Positions 22,774 through 34,756 of a stretch of 64,000 nucleotides of DNA are shown here, one piece after another (position 1 is the first letter of the stretch; the number at the start of each line of letters is the position of its first letter). Both the position numbers and the translations under genes were made by a program. The DNA lies in NCBI GenBank assembly GCA_949130495.1, contig OX422215.1, positions 525,197,755 to 525,261,754 on the forward strand, in the 5' to 3' direction. This stretch comes from Sambucus nigra. Taxonomy: Eukaryota; Streptophyta; Magnoliopsida; Dipsacales; Adoxaceae. The notes beneath the pieces are model-generated. The model searched no databases and was not told the DNA's origin. It saw nothing but the letters and a program-made list of their open reading frames with translations.

Positions 22774-24063
22774 ATGGCATTTCTTGTTGTTTGTTATTGG
22801 TTGTGGTGTTTTGGAGGATTTGTCATTTTTTCCATTGCTAGAACTCGACGACCTAGGTGTGCCGTCCCTTCGGATGAGGAGCGTTCTTCTGATAAAGATG
22901 TTTCCATTCTAAATCTTCATCTATGTTGAGGCACGCATGCAAATAACACACTCTTCCACACCCTAGGTTTCCCTACTAGGTCTATTGTTTGGGAAAAGAT
23001 TATAAACCTAGTTTCTCTGCTAGAAACTAGAGTTTTCAGTTTGCTAGTCACACGTAGTTGGGATTCTATGTTCAATCTTCATGACCCTATCTATCCCAAT
23101 CTTATTAGAGAGTTTTTCTTTTCTATGCTCGTAGCGAAGAGAGGTCTAGTCTAAAAGGTATGTGGTAGGGAGTTTGTTATCACCGCTGACTCTATTTCCC
23201 ATCTTGTCGGTATACCCTGAGTCGCCAACCTGACCTTCTCTTGGCCCAAAGATGCAAGGCCTGACTCTAATCTTTTTTGAGAGACTATCTTTCAGGTGAT
23301 CCAACCGGGTTTTAGTATTTTGTATCATAAAAATCTCAAATCTGATTTTATGATCCTTAATTGGATCGTTTGTGCGTGCCTCATACCACGTGCAAACCAT
23401 ACTCCGATTTCACTGGACCATGTGAATCTGATGCATGCTATCATCATTGAGAATTCTATTGATCTTCTTGATTTTATTTATGGAGTTCTTTGAGAAGTTC
23501 ATATGTCACCTTCCGCTCCTATTCGATTGGCATTGCCTTTTGCGGTTCTAGTCACTCGTCACTGTTTGGATGTTGGTTTCTGCCTTCTTCCTTTAGATAT
23601 CCTCACGACCCGATATCAAACCATCGATATTTCATATATAGGTCGGGTACTTTGGTCATCTTCTAAGGATACAACTCATCCCACTCCATGTCACTCAGAG
23701 TCATCCCCGTCTGCCACCTCATCTACTCCATCTCTATCTCAACCCTCTACTCCTTTTCATCCTCCTTTAGAGTCAGAAGAGCTTAAGTTGATGGATTTTT
23801 AGTTTAAGAAAATGTAGGAGGAGAACCATCAGGACTGCTCTATAATGCAGAAGTTCTTTGCCTCCATGCAAAGGGACAGGTAACTAGCCGAGGAGGCCCA
23901 GGCCCATAAAGAGGATGCTCAGGCACATAGAGACTCCCTCATGATTCAATACTTTGAGGAGCTCCACCGTGCTTAGATGTGGCATTGTGTAGGTTTTTTG
24001 GGCACCAGATCCTCTCCTGGTGATAAGACTGTAGATAATGCTCCTGATGATCAAGCGAAGTGA
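22774..24063 (+). pseudogene. Extra env-like gene of element B (Transposase_32-like), single frame with nine stops
   Basis: One frame runs from ATG 22774 (MAFLVVCYWLWCFGGFVIF, a hydrophobic N-terminus) to TGA 24061 with no frameshift. It is broken by nine internal stops, all TGA, TAG or TAA that can derive from CGA, CAG or CAA by C-to-T. SLLVTRSWDSMFNL, PIYPNLIREFFFSMLV and GREFVITADSISHLVGIP parallel the Athila env-like gene at 1116 (VHGVRIPLCHVDLGAFMGVP), so both belong to the putative plant transposon protein family. The centre is S/T/P-rich (~23670-23770); the C-terminal part is polar and helical (LAEEAQAHKEDAQAHRDS). Its place after RNase H corresponds to the env-like gene of Sireviruses. 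About 429 codons. Role unknown. Confidence 0.75.
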
Positions 24064-24395
24064 TGTTTTTTAGGCAGTTATTTTCTTTTGTGTACTTGTG
24101 AGAGAGTACTTTATATTTCAGTTATTATACTCTCATTTGTACCAGATATTGGATTTCCCTTCCCCTTTCTAGTTTTTAGATTTAGACATTATTTAATCAG
24201 TTTGGATATTATTCTGGATTAATGTTAATAATCCCTTGCTTCATTTTAACATATATCATTGTTATGGATGATTTTCATTTCTTTTATAATATGAATAATA
24301 TTTACTCATTTTAGTGTGTTGCTATTATCTATATTGAGGTTATTATATATTCACTAACATTGCAAGGTTGTTCTATCCCTTTGTCTTTTCTGGGC

Positions 24396-24413
24396 AAAAG
24401 GGGGGGGGGGGGG
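24396..24413 (+). promoter_or_regulatory. Upstream polypurine tract with G14 run (element B)
   Basis: CAAAAG followed by a run of 14 G (24400-24413), then AACATG. With the LTR-proximal tract it matches the multiple purine tracts described upstream of Sirevirus 3' LTRs. Confidence 0.7.
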
Positions 24414-24678
24414 AACATGTTTAGTGGGAGTTCATAATTTGGTTTATTTACATCTTTATTTCCCCATGCATTTTATGTATTTGTTGTTTAATGTGTGTAG
24501 GCTATTTTTTCGTATGCTAGATTCTTGGTTGTAAGAAATTCACATAGCAGCTTTGTTATCAGTCGAGTCGAGTCGAGTCTATCTTTTTTTTGGGGGATGG
24601 GCATTAGGGTTGGCTTGACGGCCTAGCTTAGTAAATTTTGAGTCTTTTTTATTTTTTATGTTTGTTCCCAGAATATCC

Positions 24679-24691
24679 AAAAGGGGAGCTT
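24679..24691 (+). promoter_or_regulatory. LTR-proximal polypurine tract (element B)
   Basis: AAAAGGGGAGCTT directly before the 3' LTR start TGTAAGGAC. Positionally the true plus-strand primer. Confidence 0.85.
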
Positions 24692-25904
24692 TGTAAGGAC
24701 AAATTTCCAGTAGAGTCAATTTGTAGTATTGTCTATTTCTTTGGATGAACATTTGGGGTCATTTAGTGTCATGCTACTTTACTCGATGAATAATTTGAGC
24801 ATCCCAGAATTCAACATTCAACAAGTCTTCAACTCAACATCCGATTGCTCTTTTCCCCAAAAGGTATATGACCTGGTTATTTTATACTTTGCTGGAGACA
24901 AAATTTTTAATTATTACATGCTTCCCGGTGAAGGTTTTCTAAACACTTTTTGATCTTTAAAGCTAAAATTAATTTTCCAAAATCAAAGAGGTCATTCAAA
25001 CGAGTTCATTTGAACGTGTATGTTCGAACGACATCAGATGAGTTCCTTCATGGATTTCCCTGTAATGTCCTTTGATATCTCGTTCAAACGACCTTTCTCA
25101 CATAGTTGTTCAAATGACATCTTTCATAATCCTTAATGGATTTTGTTAGGAATGTCGTTTGAAGGCTCGTTCCAATGACATTCTATTATGTCGTTCAAAC
25201 GAGTAAGTTCAATCTTCCGAATGAGCGGTCTATGTTTTTAAAAATGTAGTTTTTCCCTCTAACCTTGCTTGACCATTACTTCCATATTTTAAACTACTTA
25301 GGAGATCGAGAAAAACAGAACTTTTAGCCCTTGCACTTTAGAAGAAAACAACATTTCTCTTTACAATAAGGCTCCAACATTTTATGTGATCTTTAAGATC
25401 ATTTTTCCAATAATAAAAAACCACAAATTCATCCTCTCATACATTTATCCTGGTATGGGTGCAGTGGACCTCCACATGAGTTATTTTTGGAGACGGTGCT
25501 TGGCTTTGGGTGTATACCGAGACACAAGAGTGATATGCCGCATGTTGGATTTTCACGTACTATGGACGAAGGTATTTAAGACGACATCATCGAGTCTTGT
25601 GGAGTCAAGTATGTAAGTCTTATGTGTCTTCTTGTAAAAACTATATTCATAGTGGATTTTGTCTAGGCCTGGCCGTATGAGGTTTTTCCCATTTGGGGTT
25701 TCCTCGTACATCGGCGCGTTGTGGTTATGCTTTCTCTTTACGTACTTGATATCACACATGCTCACGAAGGAACTTAGTAACCAGACTAAAATTTTGAAAG
25801 TATCAACCTGTTGGCCTAATTATAATCTGTATATTATGTTGTTATTTTTTTTAATGGAGTGTATTTCACGAATTGAACCGAATCCATATAACCCCGCAAC
25901 TTCA
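24692..25904 (+). repeat. 3' LTR of element B
   Basis: TGTAAGGACAAATTTCC... to ...CCGCAACTTCA, followed by TTAAT (target duplication). Same length as the 5' LTR within one base, with many substitutions. The motif cluster recurs at 25005-25230. Confidence 0.92.
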
Positions 25905-26488
25905 TTAATCTTAACGGGTAGTTTATTAAAAATAGTACAAATCGTATTTTTTTAAGGTACGATATTTTTTAATTAATTTTCTAAAAAATATATTATTTAA
26001 TCTATGAGTATAACGAGAGTTAAATTGTAAACTTAATATTATCTCGAAATATTTCAATTCAATAAATTGAGAAATTAAAATAATTGATCACGTAGTGTAA
26101 TCCCATCGCTTATATCCTTTTCACATTTATAACACACGATTACGTGTAGTTTTTAGTTTAATTAGTCATATAAATTTTTTAGCATTTATTAGTTAATTCT
26201 CCGTTGAAATTGTTTAAAAAATAAAAAAATATAAAAAATGTTTTAAAAAAAAAAATTAAAATTACAAGCATTCAAATTAATTGTTTGTTCACCTGAAAGA
26301 TGGATTGTTACCCGTACTTACCGCAATACGAATTATGTAACACATTTGATAGGTATTCAAATGATTTTGAGACTCGACTTTTAAAGACAACGACCATACA
26401 TAAGAAGCAAAGTTATCAGTGATGACTCCCTTCTAACTTTTGCCCCATCCCTAGTGAGACTGCAAGTTTTTTTTTACATGGGGGAATC
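25905..26488. other. AT-rich flank between elements B and C
   Basis: Starts with the TTAAT duplication of element B. Likely continuation of the old repeat at 13551-14744. No coding sequence seen. Confidence 0.45.
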
Positions 26489-27616
26489 TAAAATAACTCA
26501 ATCAAGATATTTATCAAAGTTAAAGGGATAATTGAGAATCCGAATAAACTCTTTAGAGAAACTCTTATTTGTTTGAAAAGATTTCACACAAGATATGTTA
26601 AATCACGAAGATTATATAAGAGACATTAATTTATATTCTTGCTAACACAATGTGAAATTTTTTAGATACCCTAATTAACCTTATTTTGTAGGAGATAACA
26701 TGCTAGAATTAAGAAACATAAAGAGAAATCTTACACATAGATTTTTAATGTGGTAAAACCCCAAAGGCTAGGGAAACATCCACAATGACATCTACGACAC
26801 AAAACAAAAATCTACTAAAATGGTATAGATCTCATATTCTTATACATCGACTCACGAATTAGGTTCTGCAAAAAACAACCACACTTTAATAACAGTGTTA
26901 TGTGTGATATGGACAGTGGTGTGATCTATAACTATATAATCATGTAATAACAAACACGTACTTAATACAACCAGTCCTACACGTTACAGAAGTCTTCTAA
27001 ATGCTCATATCTAAAACATATAATATCAGACACTTAAGACTACCAGATCTGGTCAGAGATTTTGAAAAATAGAACTCAAAATTGTATCTCCATAGTAAAA
27101 AGATTTCACAAATCGTAAAATCAGTTTTAAAACAAACCATATCTTAGCGTCTAAATGATTTTTTGATATTTAAAGTTCCTGATCCTGAATATTTGAGGAT
27201 CTAAAGATTGTTTAACATATATGAAAAAATTCAACAAACGAAATCATTTTTCTTAAAAATATGTTAGCAAAACAAACTATAATTGATATAAAAGCAGATA
27301 TAACGTAAGAGTGTGAAATGTATCATACATGTTAGATTATTGATTTTATGTAAAAAATCAAGTCTCTAACAAATCGCGATGGTTGTTTGGAGGATAAATA
27401 AATCTAAAGGAGTTTTGATAGAACTTAAACTCAAACACTCAAAAACTCATCTCACATTTTTGAAAACCTTAACAGATTTGATTGAAATATACTCCCTGTT
27501 TTTTGGATTTTGTTTAAGAGAAAAACATTTGTAAACGACTTATACACTAATTTTTAACAAACCCCTTTCTCTCAGATCTCTCTTTAAACTCCTATGTCTC
27601 TGTCTATCTGTCTCTG

Positions 27617-27704
<88 letters not shown>

Positions 27705-28232
27705 TTATCTCTTTAAAATGAACAAAAGTATCAAAATGTTGAGATGGAGAGGGTTTAATTAGTAGGGTTAGAATATTTTGGAAACTGACATTCGAATTAA
27801 CGACTGAGATGAATTGTACCGGACTGACCTAAATTCATCTCAGTCGTGTCCTATAGTGTGAATTTTTTTATACCTTTTGAGCCCAAAATGGACAGGGAAG
27901 GAATTTTAGGGTTTATAATTAAAGTAGTCACCAATCTTGAACTGGGGAGTACTGTTTGGAGGAACTCAAGGCTATTAATAATATTTTGTCTTCATATCCA
28001 AACTAAATGAAAGACCTTTGTGGTACAGACTCCTAATAAGTCAACCATATAAGGCACTGACTTATTCTTGGATGATCTTGACCCACTTTTTACTTATGTT
28101 GCCATCATATCTGCTCGTCCTTGGGAGGAAGTTGAAACATAAGAAAATCTCTGCACAAAAGACTTCACATTCCCTCCAATCCCCTGTGACCTAGAAGAGA
28201 TGACTAGAAGACAGAATAAGCCGGTTGTTGCC
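26489..28232 (-). repeat. Left copy of element C long repeat (3' LTR plus adjoining sequence)
   Basis: Matches 34757-36960 from TAAAATAACTC onwards: TTTATCAAAGTTAAAGGGAT, GAGAAACTCTTATTTGTTTG and so on. The match runs past the expected LTR into LFLDDLDPLFTY-coding sequence up to about 28232, where it meets RNase H text abruptly. It lacks about 380 bp that the right copy has at 36145-36525. The true LTR border within it was not found. Confidence 0.65.
27621..27706. repeat. (CT)n microsatellite
   Basis: About 85 bases of CT dinucleotides with a single TA interruption near 27690, inside the left repeat of element C. The right copy has only a short CT-rich stretch (35960-36000), so the array grew after the copies separated. 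Confidence 0.95.
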
Positions 28233-29600
28233 TATGTAGTAACAAACACTAAAAGTGATCTTACTATCATCGGAACACCCTTACCAATCAACATTAGTTT
28301 AGCTAACTTTAGAACTAGGTGTATCAATTATGTACCAAAAACCGTACTCTGGTGTGCCCTTAACATATTTAATGATTTGTTTTACACACAATAAATGGGA
28401 TTCTGTGGGTTCACATTGATAACATGCGCAAATACAAATGACATACATAAGGTCTAGTTTGGACGCAATTAGATATAATAAACTACATATCATGCTTCTA
28501 TACAAGGTTAGATTAACATTTTTCCCATTTTCATCTTTAGATACCATAGATGTGGTGCTCAAGGGTGTGCACGTAATCTTAGCATTATTAAACCCAAATT
28601 TTATAATCAACTCATTCGCGTATTTGGTTTGAGAAATAAAGAGGCCATCACTAAATTATTTAATTTGAGTATTGTAACTCCCCCATGAGTGACATTTGGA
28701 ACATCCCGTATAGCATATTGTAAAAAAAATAACTTGTGCAGAGGAAGTTGAACTAAAAACGATGTCATTTATGTAAATTTGTGTAATTCAAGCCTTGTAG
28801 TTTAATTTATGAACAAAAAATGCCTGGCCATTATTGCCACGCTCAAACCCTTTATTGAGTAAAAAGGTAGAGAGTCCTTTCTACCAGGCACTGGGGCTCG
28901 CTTTAAGCCATATAAATCCATCTTCAATCAGAAGACATGGTTCGGCTGAGACGGGTTAGTAAAACCTTTCGGTTATTCTACATATACCTCCTCAATTAGA
29001 ATACCATTCAAAAAGTGGATTTAACATCCATTTGAAAAGTTTTAATTTTAAGTGACATGCTACTACAAGGAGGAGAAGAACAGACTTGAGCCTTGTTGTG
29101 GGGACAAAAGTATTATCAAAGTCTATTCCCTCTATTTAATAATATCCCTACGCTACCAGTCTTGTATTATTTCTAATTATTACCCTACATTCATCCATTT
29201 TATTTTTGAAAATCCAAAGGGTACCGATAACCTTTTTATTTTTTGGTAGCGAAAGAAGGTACCAAACATCATCACTCTTAAACTAGGCTAATTCATCTTT
29301 CATAGCAATCGTTTACATTCTTTGGTTATACTTGAGAAACAAATCATACAGAGTTAGCCACATTTTAAAATTATGATCTTATTCTCATAGGCTCCTTAAG
29401 GTTACCTAATACCTTATCTAAGGGATGGTCTTTAGACACCTAAGTCGGTACCATAGAGACTTCAACCAGGAGTGGGTCAGTTATCTGAGGATAATCTGCT
29501 TCAAAAAGGTTTTCTGACTCATCCATAATAATTGATCCAATACCAACAATCCCAGAGGTAGTGTTATTGATAATTACATTTATAGATTCCATTAGGACTT
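28233..29600 (-). pseudogene. Copia RT and truncated RNase H (element C)
   Basis: Minus strand. RT begins near 29450 with KDHPLDKVLGNLKEPMRIRS and continues through VWYLLSLPKNKKVIGTLW and IYINDIVF (~28763-28774; YVDD now YIND). The open segment 28610-28299 carries LTLYRSMICSLLYLIASKLD and IIKYVKGTPEYGFWY, the usual copia RT-RNase H link. RNase H goes on as NVDW, GCSDDSKITF and YIGNN, then stops dead at about 28232, where unrelated sequence begins. Many stops. Confidence 0.8.
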
Positions 29601-30036
29601 TGGTAAGTAAATTGTAGACGCGATATGCTCTACTATTTTGGGAATATCCCAGAAAAATTCTTTTACCACATTGGGGGTCAAATTTTGATAGGCGTTCTCT
29701 GTCTTTGTAGACTTAACAGACACTCCCAAAGGTCCTAAAATATTTCAAATTAGTTTTTTTGTTGTATCATAGTTCATATGAAGTCTCTTTGGTATTATTA
29801 CTAAGGTTACACAGTTAACAATGTGACATGCTATCTGGACTGCCTCAACCCAAAAGTATTTTGGCAACCCTTTATCATATAACATAACCCGAGCCATCTC
29901 CTAGATTATTTGGTTTTTCTTTCGAGTAATCACATTTTACTATGAAGTTTTCACTGAACTCCTGATTATCAAAATAGTATCCTACTACTCGAGTTTCCTT
30001 GAATTCTCCACCCATATAACTTATAGTACGTGTTAC
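29601..30036 (-). pseudogene. Copia integrase, C-terminal part (element C, downstream of LINE)
   Basis: Directly after the LINE (minus direction) the reading resumes as RTISYMGGEFKE, continuing the KDTQVT that ends on the other side. YDKGLPKYFWVEAVQIACHI, from the conserved post-catalytic part of copia integrase, follows. The catalytic E region is decayed. Confidence 0.8.
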
Positions 30037-31525
30037 TTTTTTTTATCAAAGAGGGACGGAACCCCCACAAAATAATAGAGAAATAACCTCTCCAATTGCA
30101 TACAATCCCTATCTAACCTAGTTCTAGTGGGCCAATACACTAGAATTAAAATCCTATTTATGAGGATTTATAAAGATCCCCATTATAGTCTAAAGACTCC
30201 TTAAAATAAATGAAAACTTGGGGATTTAAAATATCCCCATTACATTGTTTTAAATCTTACTCTAATTTGAGGTAAATTATACTTATCCAAGTTTGGGTGG
30301 ATTTTACGAGAGATGGGAGAGAGTTAAAAGACTAGAATATTTGGTAAATTGAATTATTTGTTGCACTTTTTGCAAAGTAGTCTGCCACATTATTCTTTTC
30401 TCTCCAAATGTGTTGAAATTTGAAAGATTTTGGGAAGTTGAACTTGTCAATAATATCAGCTACAGTCCAAGGAGGTTTGGCTTTCTTATTGACAATGTCA
30501 ATAAGGGATTTGTAATCAAATTCAATGATGACACTGTTGAGTTTAAAATGATCAATAAGGTTTAGACCTTCAGCTAAAGCACAAGCTTATGAAACAAAAT
30601 AATTCTGATGGCCAATTGATTTACTAAAGCCTGCAATGAAATGACCTTATGAGTATCTAATAACTCCTCCTATGCCACTAGTCCCTCGATTGCCCTTTGA
30701 TGCACCATCAGTATTAAACTTGAAATGTCCTGGAGGAGGTTTAGTCCACACACATTTGAATAGTAGAATAACGTTTGGAAAAACTTTGATATTAAATGTA
30801 TTGATTACTTCAGAATCTTTAGGCCTGCCTTTATCATAAAACTTACAATTTTGGAGAATGTTAGAAATAATAAATATAACATTTTGAATAACAATAGTTA
30901 CTGAAGAGTTACTATTGTCAAATAGCTTGTTGTTTCTCACTTTCCAAAGCTCCCAAAAGATAATTTTAGGAGGAATGTAAAACATAATCTTATTGTAGTC
31001 TATTTTAGAATTTGAGAACCACCAAGAGATAAGTAAAGATCTACAAGTGCTAGTATTAATATTCAACTCAACTAAGCTAGTGAAATAATACCATACCTCA
31101 GTAGCCAGAGGAAAATCTATCAGAACATACTGACTACAATCAGAATTGTTGTAACAAATTCTGCATATTGATGCTATTCTTATTCCTGCTTTTTGAATAT
31201 TTTCTTCAAAAGGAACTAAATTGTTCAACAATTTCCAAATGAAGTTTGAAAATTTAATTGGACATTGAGGTATCCAGTTTATTTTCCAAGATAAAGAGCT
31301 AGGTCATGACTGTCTGCATAAATGATATGTTGATTAAAAAGAAAATTCCCCTGATAGGGAGGGTTTCCATACCTTTTTTTGTTCATTAATGAAGTTGTCA
31401 GACCAATCCTGTATACTAGACATCTTCTTAATCACCTTTGTGCCTCTAGTCATAGATAAACCATTTGGATATTTATTCCATAATACTGTATCAAACTTGT
31501 ATTTCCAATAAAGCTTGATGGCTGA
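30037..31525 (-). mobile_element. 5'-truncated L1-type LINE inserted in element C
   Basis: Flanked by TGTTAC on both sides (30031-30036 and 31526-31531), with a T run at the left border equal to a minus-strand poly(A) tail. The long ORF 31231-30647 contains a zf-RVT-like segment (CRICYNNSDCSQYVLIDFPL, PPKIIFWELWKVRNNKLF) and the start of a plant LINE RNase H (FKFNTDGASKGNRGTSGIGG with the catalytic D). GEFSFQSTYHLCR upstream and a decayed RNase H end downstream were also read. ORF1, endonuclease and RT are missing, as is usual for 5' truncation. Removing it restores copia integrase continuity. Confidence 0.9.
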
Positions 31526-32235
31526 TGTTACTTGGGTATCCTTTGCTATTTTTAAAAGAATTTTAAGAAATTATTCGAATGTATTCGATTTGTTTTTCAT
31601 AAAATCTACCTAAGTATATAGTGTAAAGTTATCCACAGTGATAAGAATCTAACTATTTCCACGAAGGCTCACAGTACGGGAAATACCCATAAAGTCCATG
31701 TGGACAAGTTCAAGAGGTTTTGAAGTCATTATAGCCTTAGCCTATTTGTGAGGCGCTTTAATTATCTTTCCCATTTGAAAGGGACCACAAATAATATTTA
31801 AAGAAATTTTTATTTTGGGTAAACCTATAACCAACTTTTTGGAGCTCAATCTGCATAGGTTATCAAAATTAGTATAACCCAATCTAATATGCCACAAATC
31901 AGAAAAATCTAATCTTTATAACTTACAGGACTCATTACTAGAAATAATTATATAACAGTTATCTGGAGTTCTATTTTATGTAAGAATAGAGTCAGTTACC
32001 ATATTAGTTTAAATCTATACATTTAGTTTTGGAAAAGGTAATTGTGTGATCAGAATCACAAAATTAAGATATACTCAGCAGATTATCTTTTAAGTTTTTC
32101 ACTAATAGAATGTTATTAAGGGAAAGAAGACCTTATTGAAGCATTCCTTTACCAATGAGCTGGATGAGAATCCGTCACCAAACAATATTTTACCTCTTCA
32201 GAAGTTAGTCATGTTTATCAGTTTAGTCTCATAAC
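31526..32235 (-). pseudogene. Copia integrase, N-terminal and core part (element C, upstream of LINE)
   Basis: Minus strand: decayed HHCC finger followed by MTSKPLELVHMDFMG, ISRTVSLRGNS, ILITVDNFTLYT (first catalytic D retained) and FMKNKSNTFE, ending in KDTQVT at the LINE target site. The text is typical of plant copia integrase. Several stops. Confidence 0.8.
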
Positions 32236-33643
32236 CGGTCATATATTTCGAACACCCAAAATCAAGGTACCATCCAACGGAGGTGCGTTCAGCCTTAAAG
32301 GCAGTTATAACAACGTTGCACCTTAATTAGGGTAATAAGTCATCTTTTATAACCAAAATGGACTTGGTTTTATAATGTTTTGGTCCTTTAATTTAGAAAG
32401 GTTTGGGGGTTCTCCTTACTACCTTTCTTTTAATGCGATACCTCTTCCTTTTCTTTCTAAAGTTAGAGTTTTTATTGGTTTGCCTTGGAAGAACATAAGT
32501 ATTGTGTCTCCACCTAGAATAGTTGAAGTTACTATAGACTGGCTTATATAGATGCTTTTGAAAACACTCATCACTATAATGACCATAAACATCACAATAA
32601 TTACAGTATAGATGCGAGATTAGCTTGACTCTATCTTATTAACCTTTGAAAATATGTTTATATGCATTTTGAAAGTGAGGTTTAACATAAATTTTTTAGA
32701 GTTTTGCCTAAATTCTCTAATGGGGGAGGCAAACATATTCGATTTATTATCAAACATTTCTTTGTTGTTAGGCTTCTGCTCTGGATGACACATAGTCTTA
32801 GTGTCTCGTGTGACTGATGTTTTTCAAACAATTTTCTTAGCCTTTTCAAATTCTTGACTTGACGTGTTTGATAAAATCCCATAAGAAACAAAAATAGTTT
32901 TGGAAACATTTTTATTAGCATCCTTTGTTCCTTTGGTGTTTTTGGTCAAATATTAGGCTAGTTTTATTGTCTGAGTTTATTTTGCTAGAACTGATTATTT
33001 TATCATATGCTTTTGCATTGGTCTAAAAATGAAGGTATTTCTTAAAAACAATTGAGACTTTTTGTTTAGATTCTTCGAGTTCTACCAAAGTAGACTTGCA
33101 TCTTTGTTTCAAAATAATTTTTTTCTCAGAAATTTGATTGATTTTGAAACAAAGTTTATAGTTTCAGTCTCATAAGCCATGCACTAACTAGTATAGCCCT
33201 TACCATTCTACCTAATAGTCATACATACGATCTCAACGTTCGGTCAAGTGTTTGACCATTTTCTCAAGTTTATAACTATTCTTCAGAGTCTTAGAATATA
33301 ATTCTTAAATATCAAGTAAGTCATCTTTATCGAACTCACTAAGTGAAGTGCATGGGTTATTTTTTAACGATTCAATTTCAAGTTTGGAACACATACACAC
33401 ACCTGTTCAATTAGTTATATGATTTTCACTTTGACTCACGCACACTCTAGTCTCATAAAAAATGTTAATAACATTAGCATTTGAGAATTCGTTCACATAA
33501 ACAACATGTATATAATAAATAATAACATCAAGAGGTAAACATGCTTTGTAATCAGAATACACAACTTTAGCAGAAAAAGACATGCATGATTAATGTATTT
33601 CGGATGAAACGGGCTTATTTTCATTCGAGTCACTAGAGTTGTC
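32236..33643 (-). pseudogene. Copia protease and gag-pre-integrase linker (element C)
   Basis: WYLDFGCSKYMTGYET at about 32280-32233 is the copia protease site with DSG changed to DFG. The rest of the stretch up to gag (to 33643) is decayed linker. Short ORFs here, such as 32921-32682, show no recognisable family. Confidence 0.7.
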
Positions 33644-34674
33644 CTAATTATTACACACATCGGCCTTAGGTGTAGTAGTAATCTTAGATTTGCATCTATT
33701 GGCATAATGATCCATATTATCACATCTATGACACTGAATGTTACTTAAGTCCTTCTTGGGTCTTTGATTGTTATTGAAGGTGTGGGTGTCATTGTTATGG
33801 TCATGGGGTTTGGGAACTTGAAAGTTTTGATAGTTAACCTTCCCTTGTTTAGTTTCCATAGCATTCCTAAACTTTATAATCTTTTTGAAATGTGTGCTCA
33901 TGAGGGATATGTGATTATCAATACTCTCAAGGTCATTGCCCTCATCTAACTCTAAGTCATAATCAAGAAAATTCAACTTAGGTACTCTTATTCAAGAAGA
34001 AAAGACTAAATTTTATCCATAGGATCTTTTAACAATAGAATTCATACGTTTCTTATACTCTAACTCTACCTCTACAGTTCTTAATTTGCTACTTAACAGT
34101 TTTAAAGTTAGATTTAAATCATCCATTTCCTCTATGGCATGATGCTTGTTATCAAACTTAGTAGGTAAAGATCTTAATTTTTTTCAACACAATTTCCTTT
34201 CTATCATAGATGACATTAGCATGCATTTTAGTTATAATATTTGTGAGCTTAATATAAAATTCATCAAAGGTCTCCGTGTCATCCATCATAAGGGTGTTAT
34301 ACTAGTGCACAAGCATTTAGTTTTTCCCAGCCTAAACACACCCTTCACACAGTGATAAGGGTGTCCCTGGCTTCTTTGGATGTAGTGAAAATGGAAATTC
34401 TCTTGAATTCATATTCATTTACAGACATGAATATTCAATTTTTACAGTTATTATTCCATAAAGACAAATGTTCCTTATCCTTTGTTAACTCACTAAGCAG
34501 TTTCTTAACCCTCAGGGTATTACTTTCAGTTAAAGGTTTAGTAGGGTGTGAGTATCCATTTTCAATAATATCCCAGACTTCATCACCCAAAATGCCTTGA
34601 ATAAACACAATCATCCTTACTTTCCAGTAGGGAAAATTTTGTCCATCAAGAGGAGAGTTTACTAAGTTTCTCAA
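33644..34674 (-). pseudogene. Copia gag (element C)
   Basis: The N-terminal part 34674-34435 reads SPLDGQNFPYWKVRMIVF and EVWDIIENGYSHP, a typical plant copia gag start (DUF4219/UBN2-like). The C-terminal part 33976-33644 has IDNHISLMSTHFKKIIK and the zinc knuckle CHRCDNMDHYANRCKSK (CX2C..H..C complete). The middle is broken by frameshifts. It lies just inside the primer site, in the expected position. Confidence 0.82.
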
Positions 34675-34739
34675 AATTCACTTCCTTATTGAAAATACAA
34701 AAATAGTTTCAGGAGTTAGAGGATAAAAAACTTTTAAAA

Positions 34740-34754
34740 ACTGCTCTAATACCA
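34740..34754 (-). promoter_or_regulatory. Primer binding site of element C
   Basis: Minus strand TGGTATTAGAGCAGT, one mismatch from the site for initiator tRNA-Met, two bases inside the LTR end. Confidence 0.85.
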
Positions 34755-34756
34755 CT

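Larger units (their letters stand above)
14745..25904 (+). mobile_element. Element B: full-length, decayed Ty1/copia (Sirevirus-like) retrotransposon
   Basis: LTRs at 14745-15958 and 24692-25904 (1214 and 1213 bp) begin TG and end CTTCA. They are flanked by the perfect 5-bp target duplication TTAAT (14740-14744 and 25905-25909). The primer binding site TTGGTATCAGATC follows the left LTR. Order: gag, two zinc knuckles, protease, integrase, RT, RNase H, extra env-like gene, purine tracts, LTR. The copia order (integrase before RT), the long LTRs, the extra gene after RNase H and the repeated purine tracts fit the Sirevirus lineage. All genes carry stops or frameshifts. The LTRs differ at many sites by eye, so the insertion is old. 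Confidence 0.93.

Noticed and set aside
27621..27706. CT run as a functional GAGA-type regulatory element
   Set aside because: It lies in a decayed LTR, is not expanded in the other copy, and looks like simple microsatellite growth.
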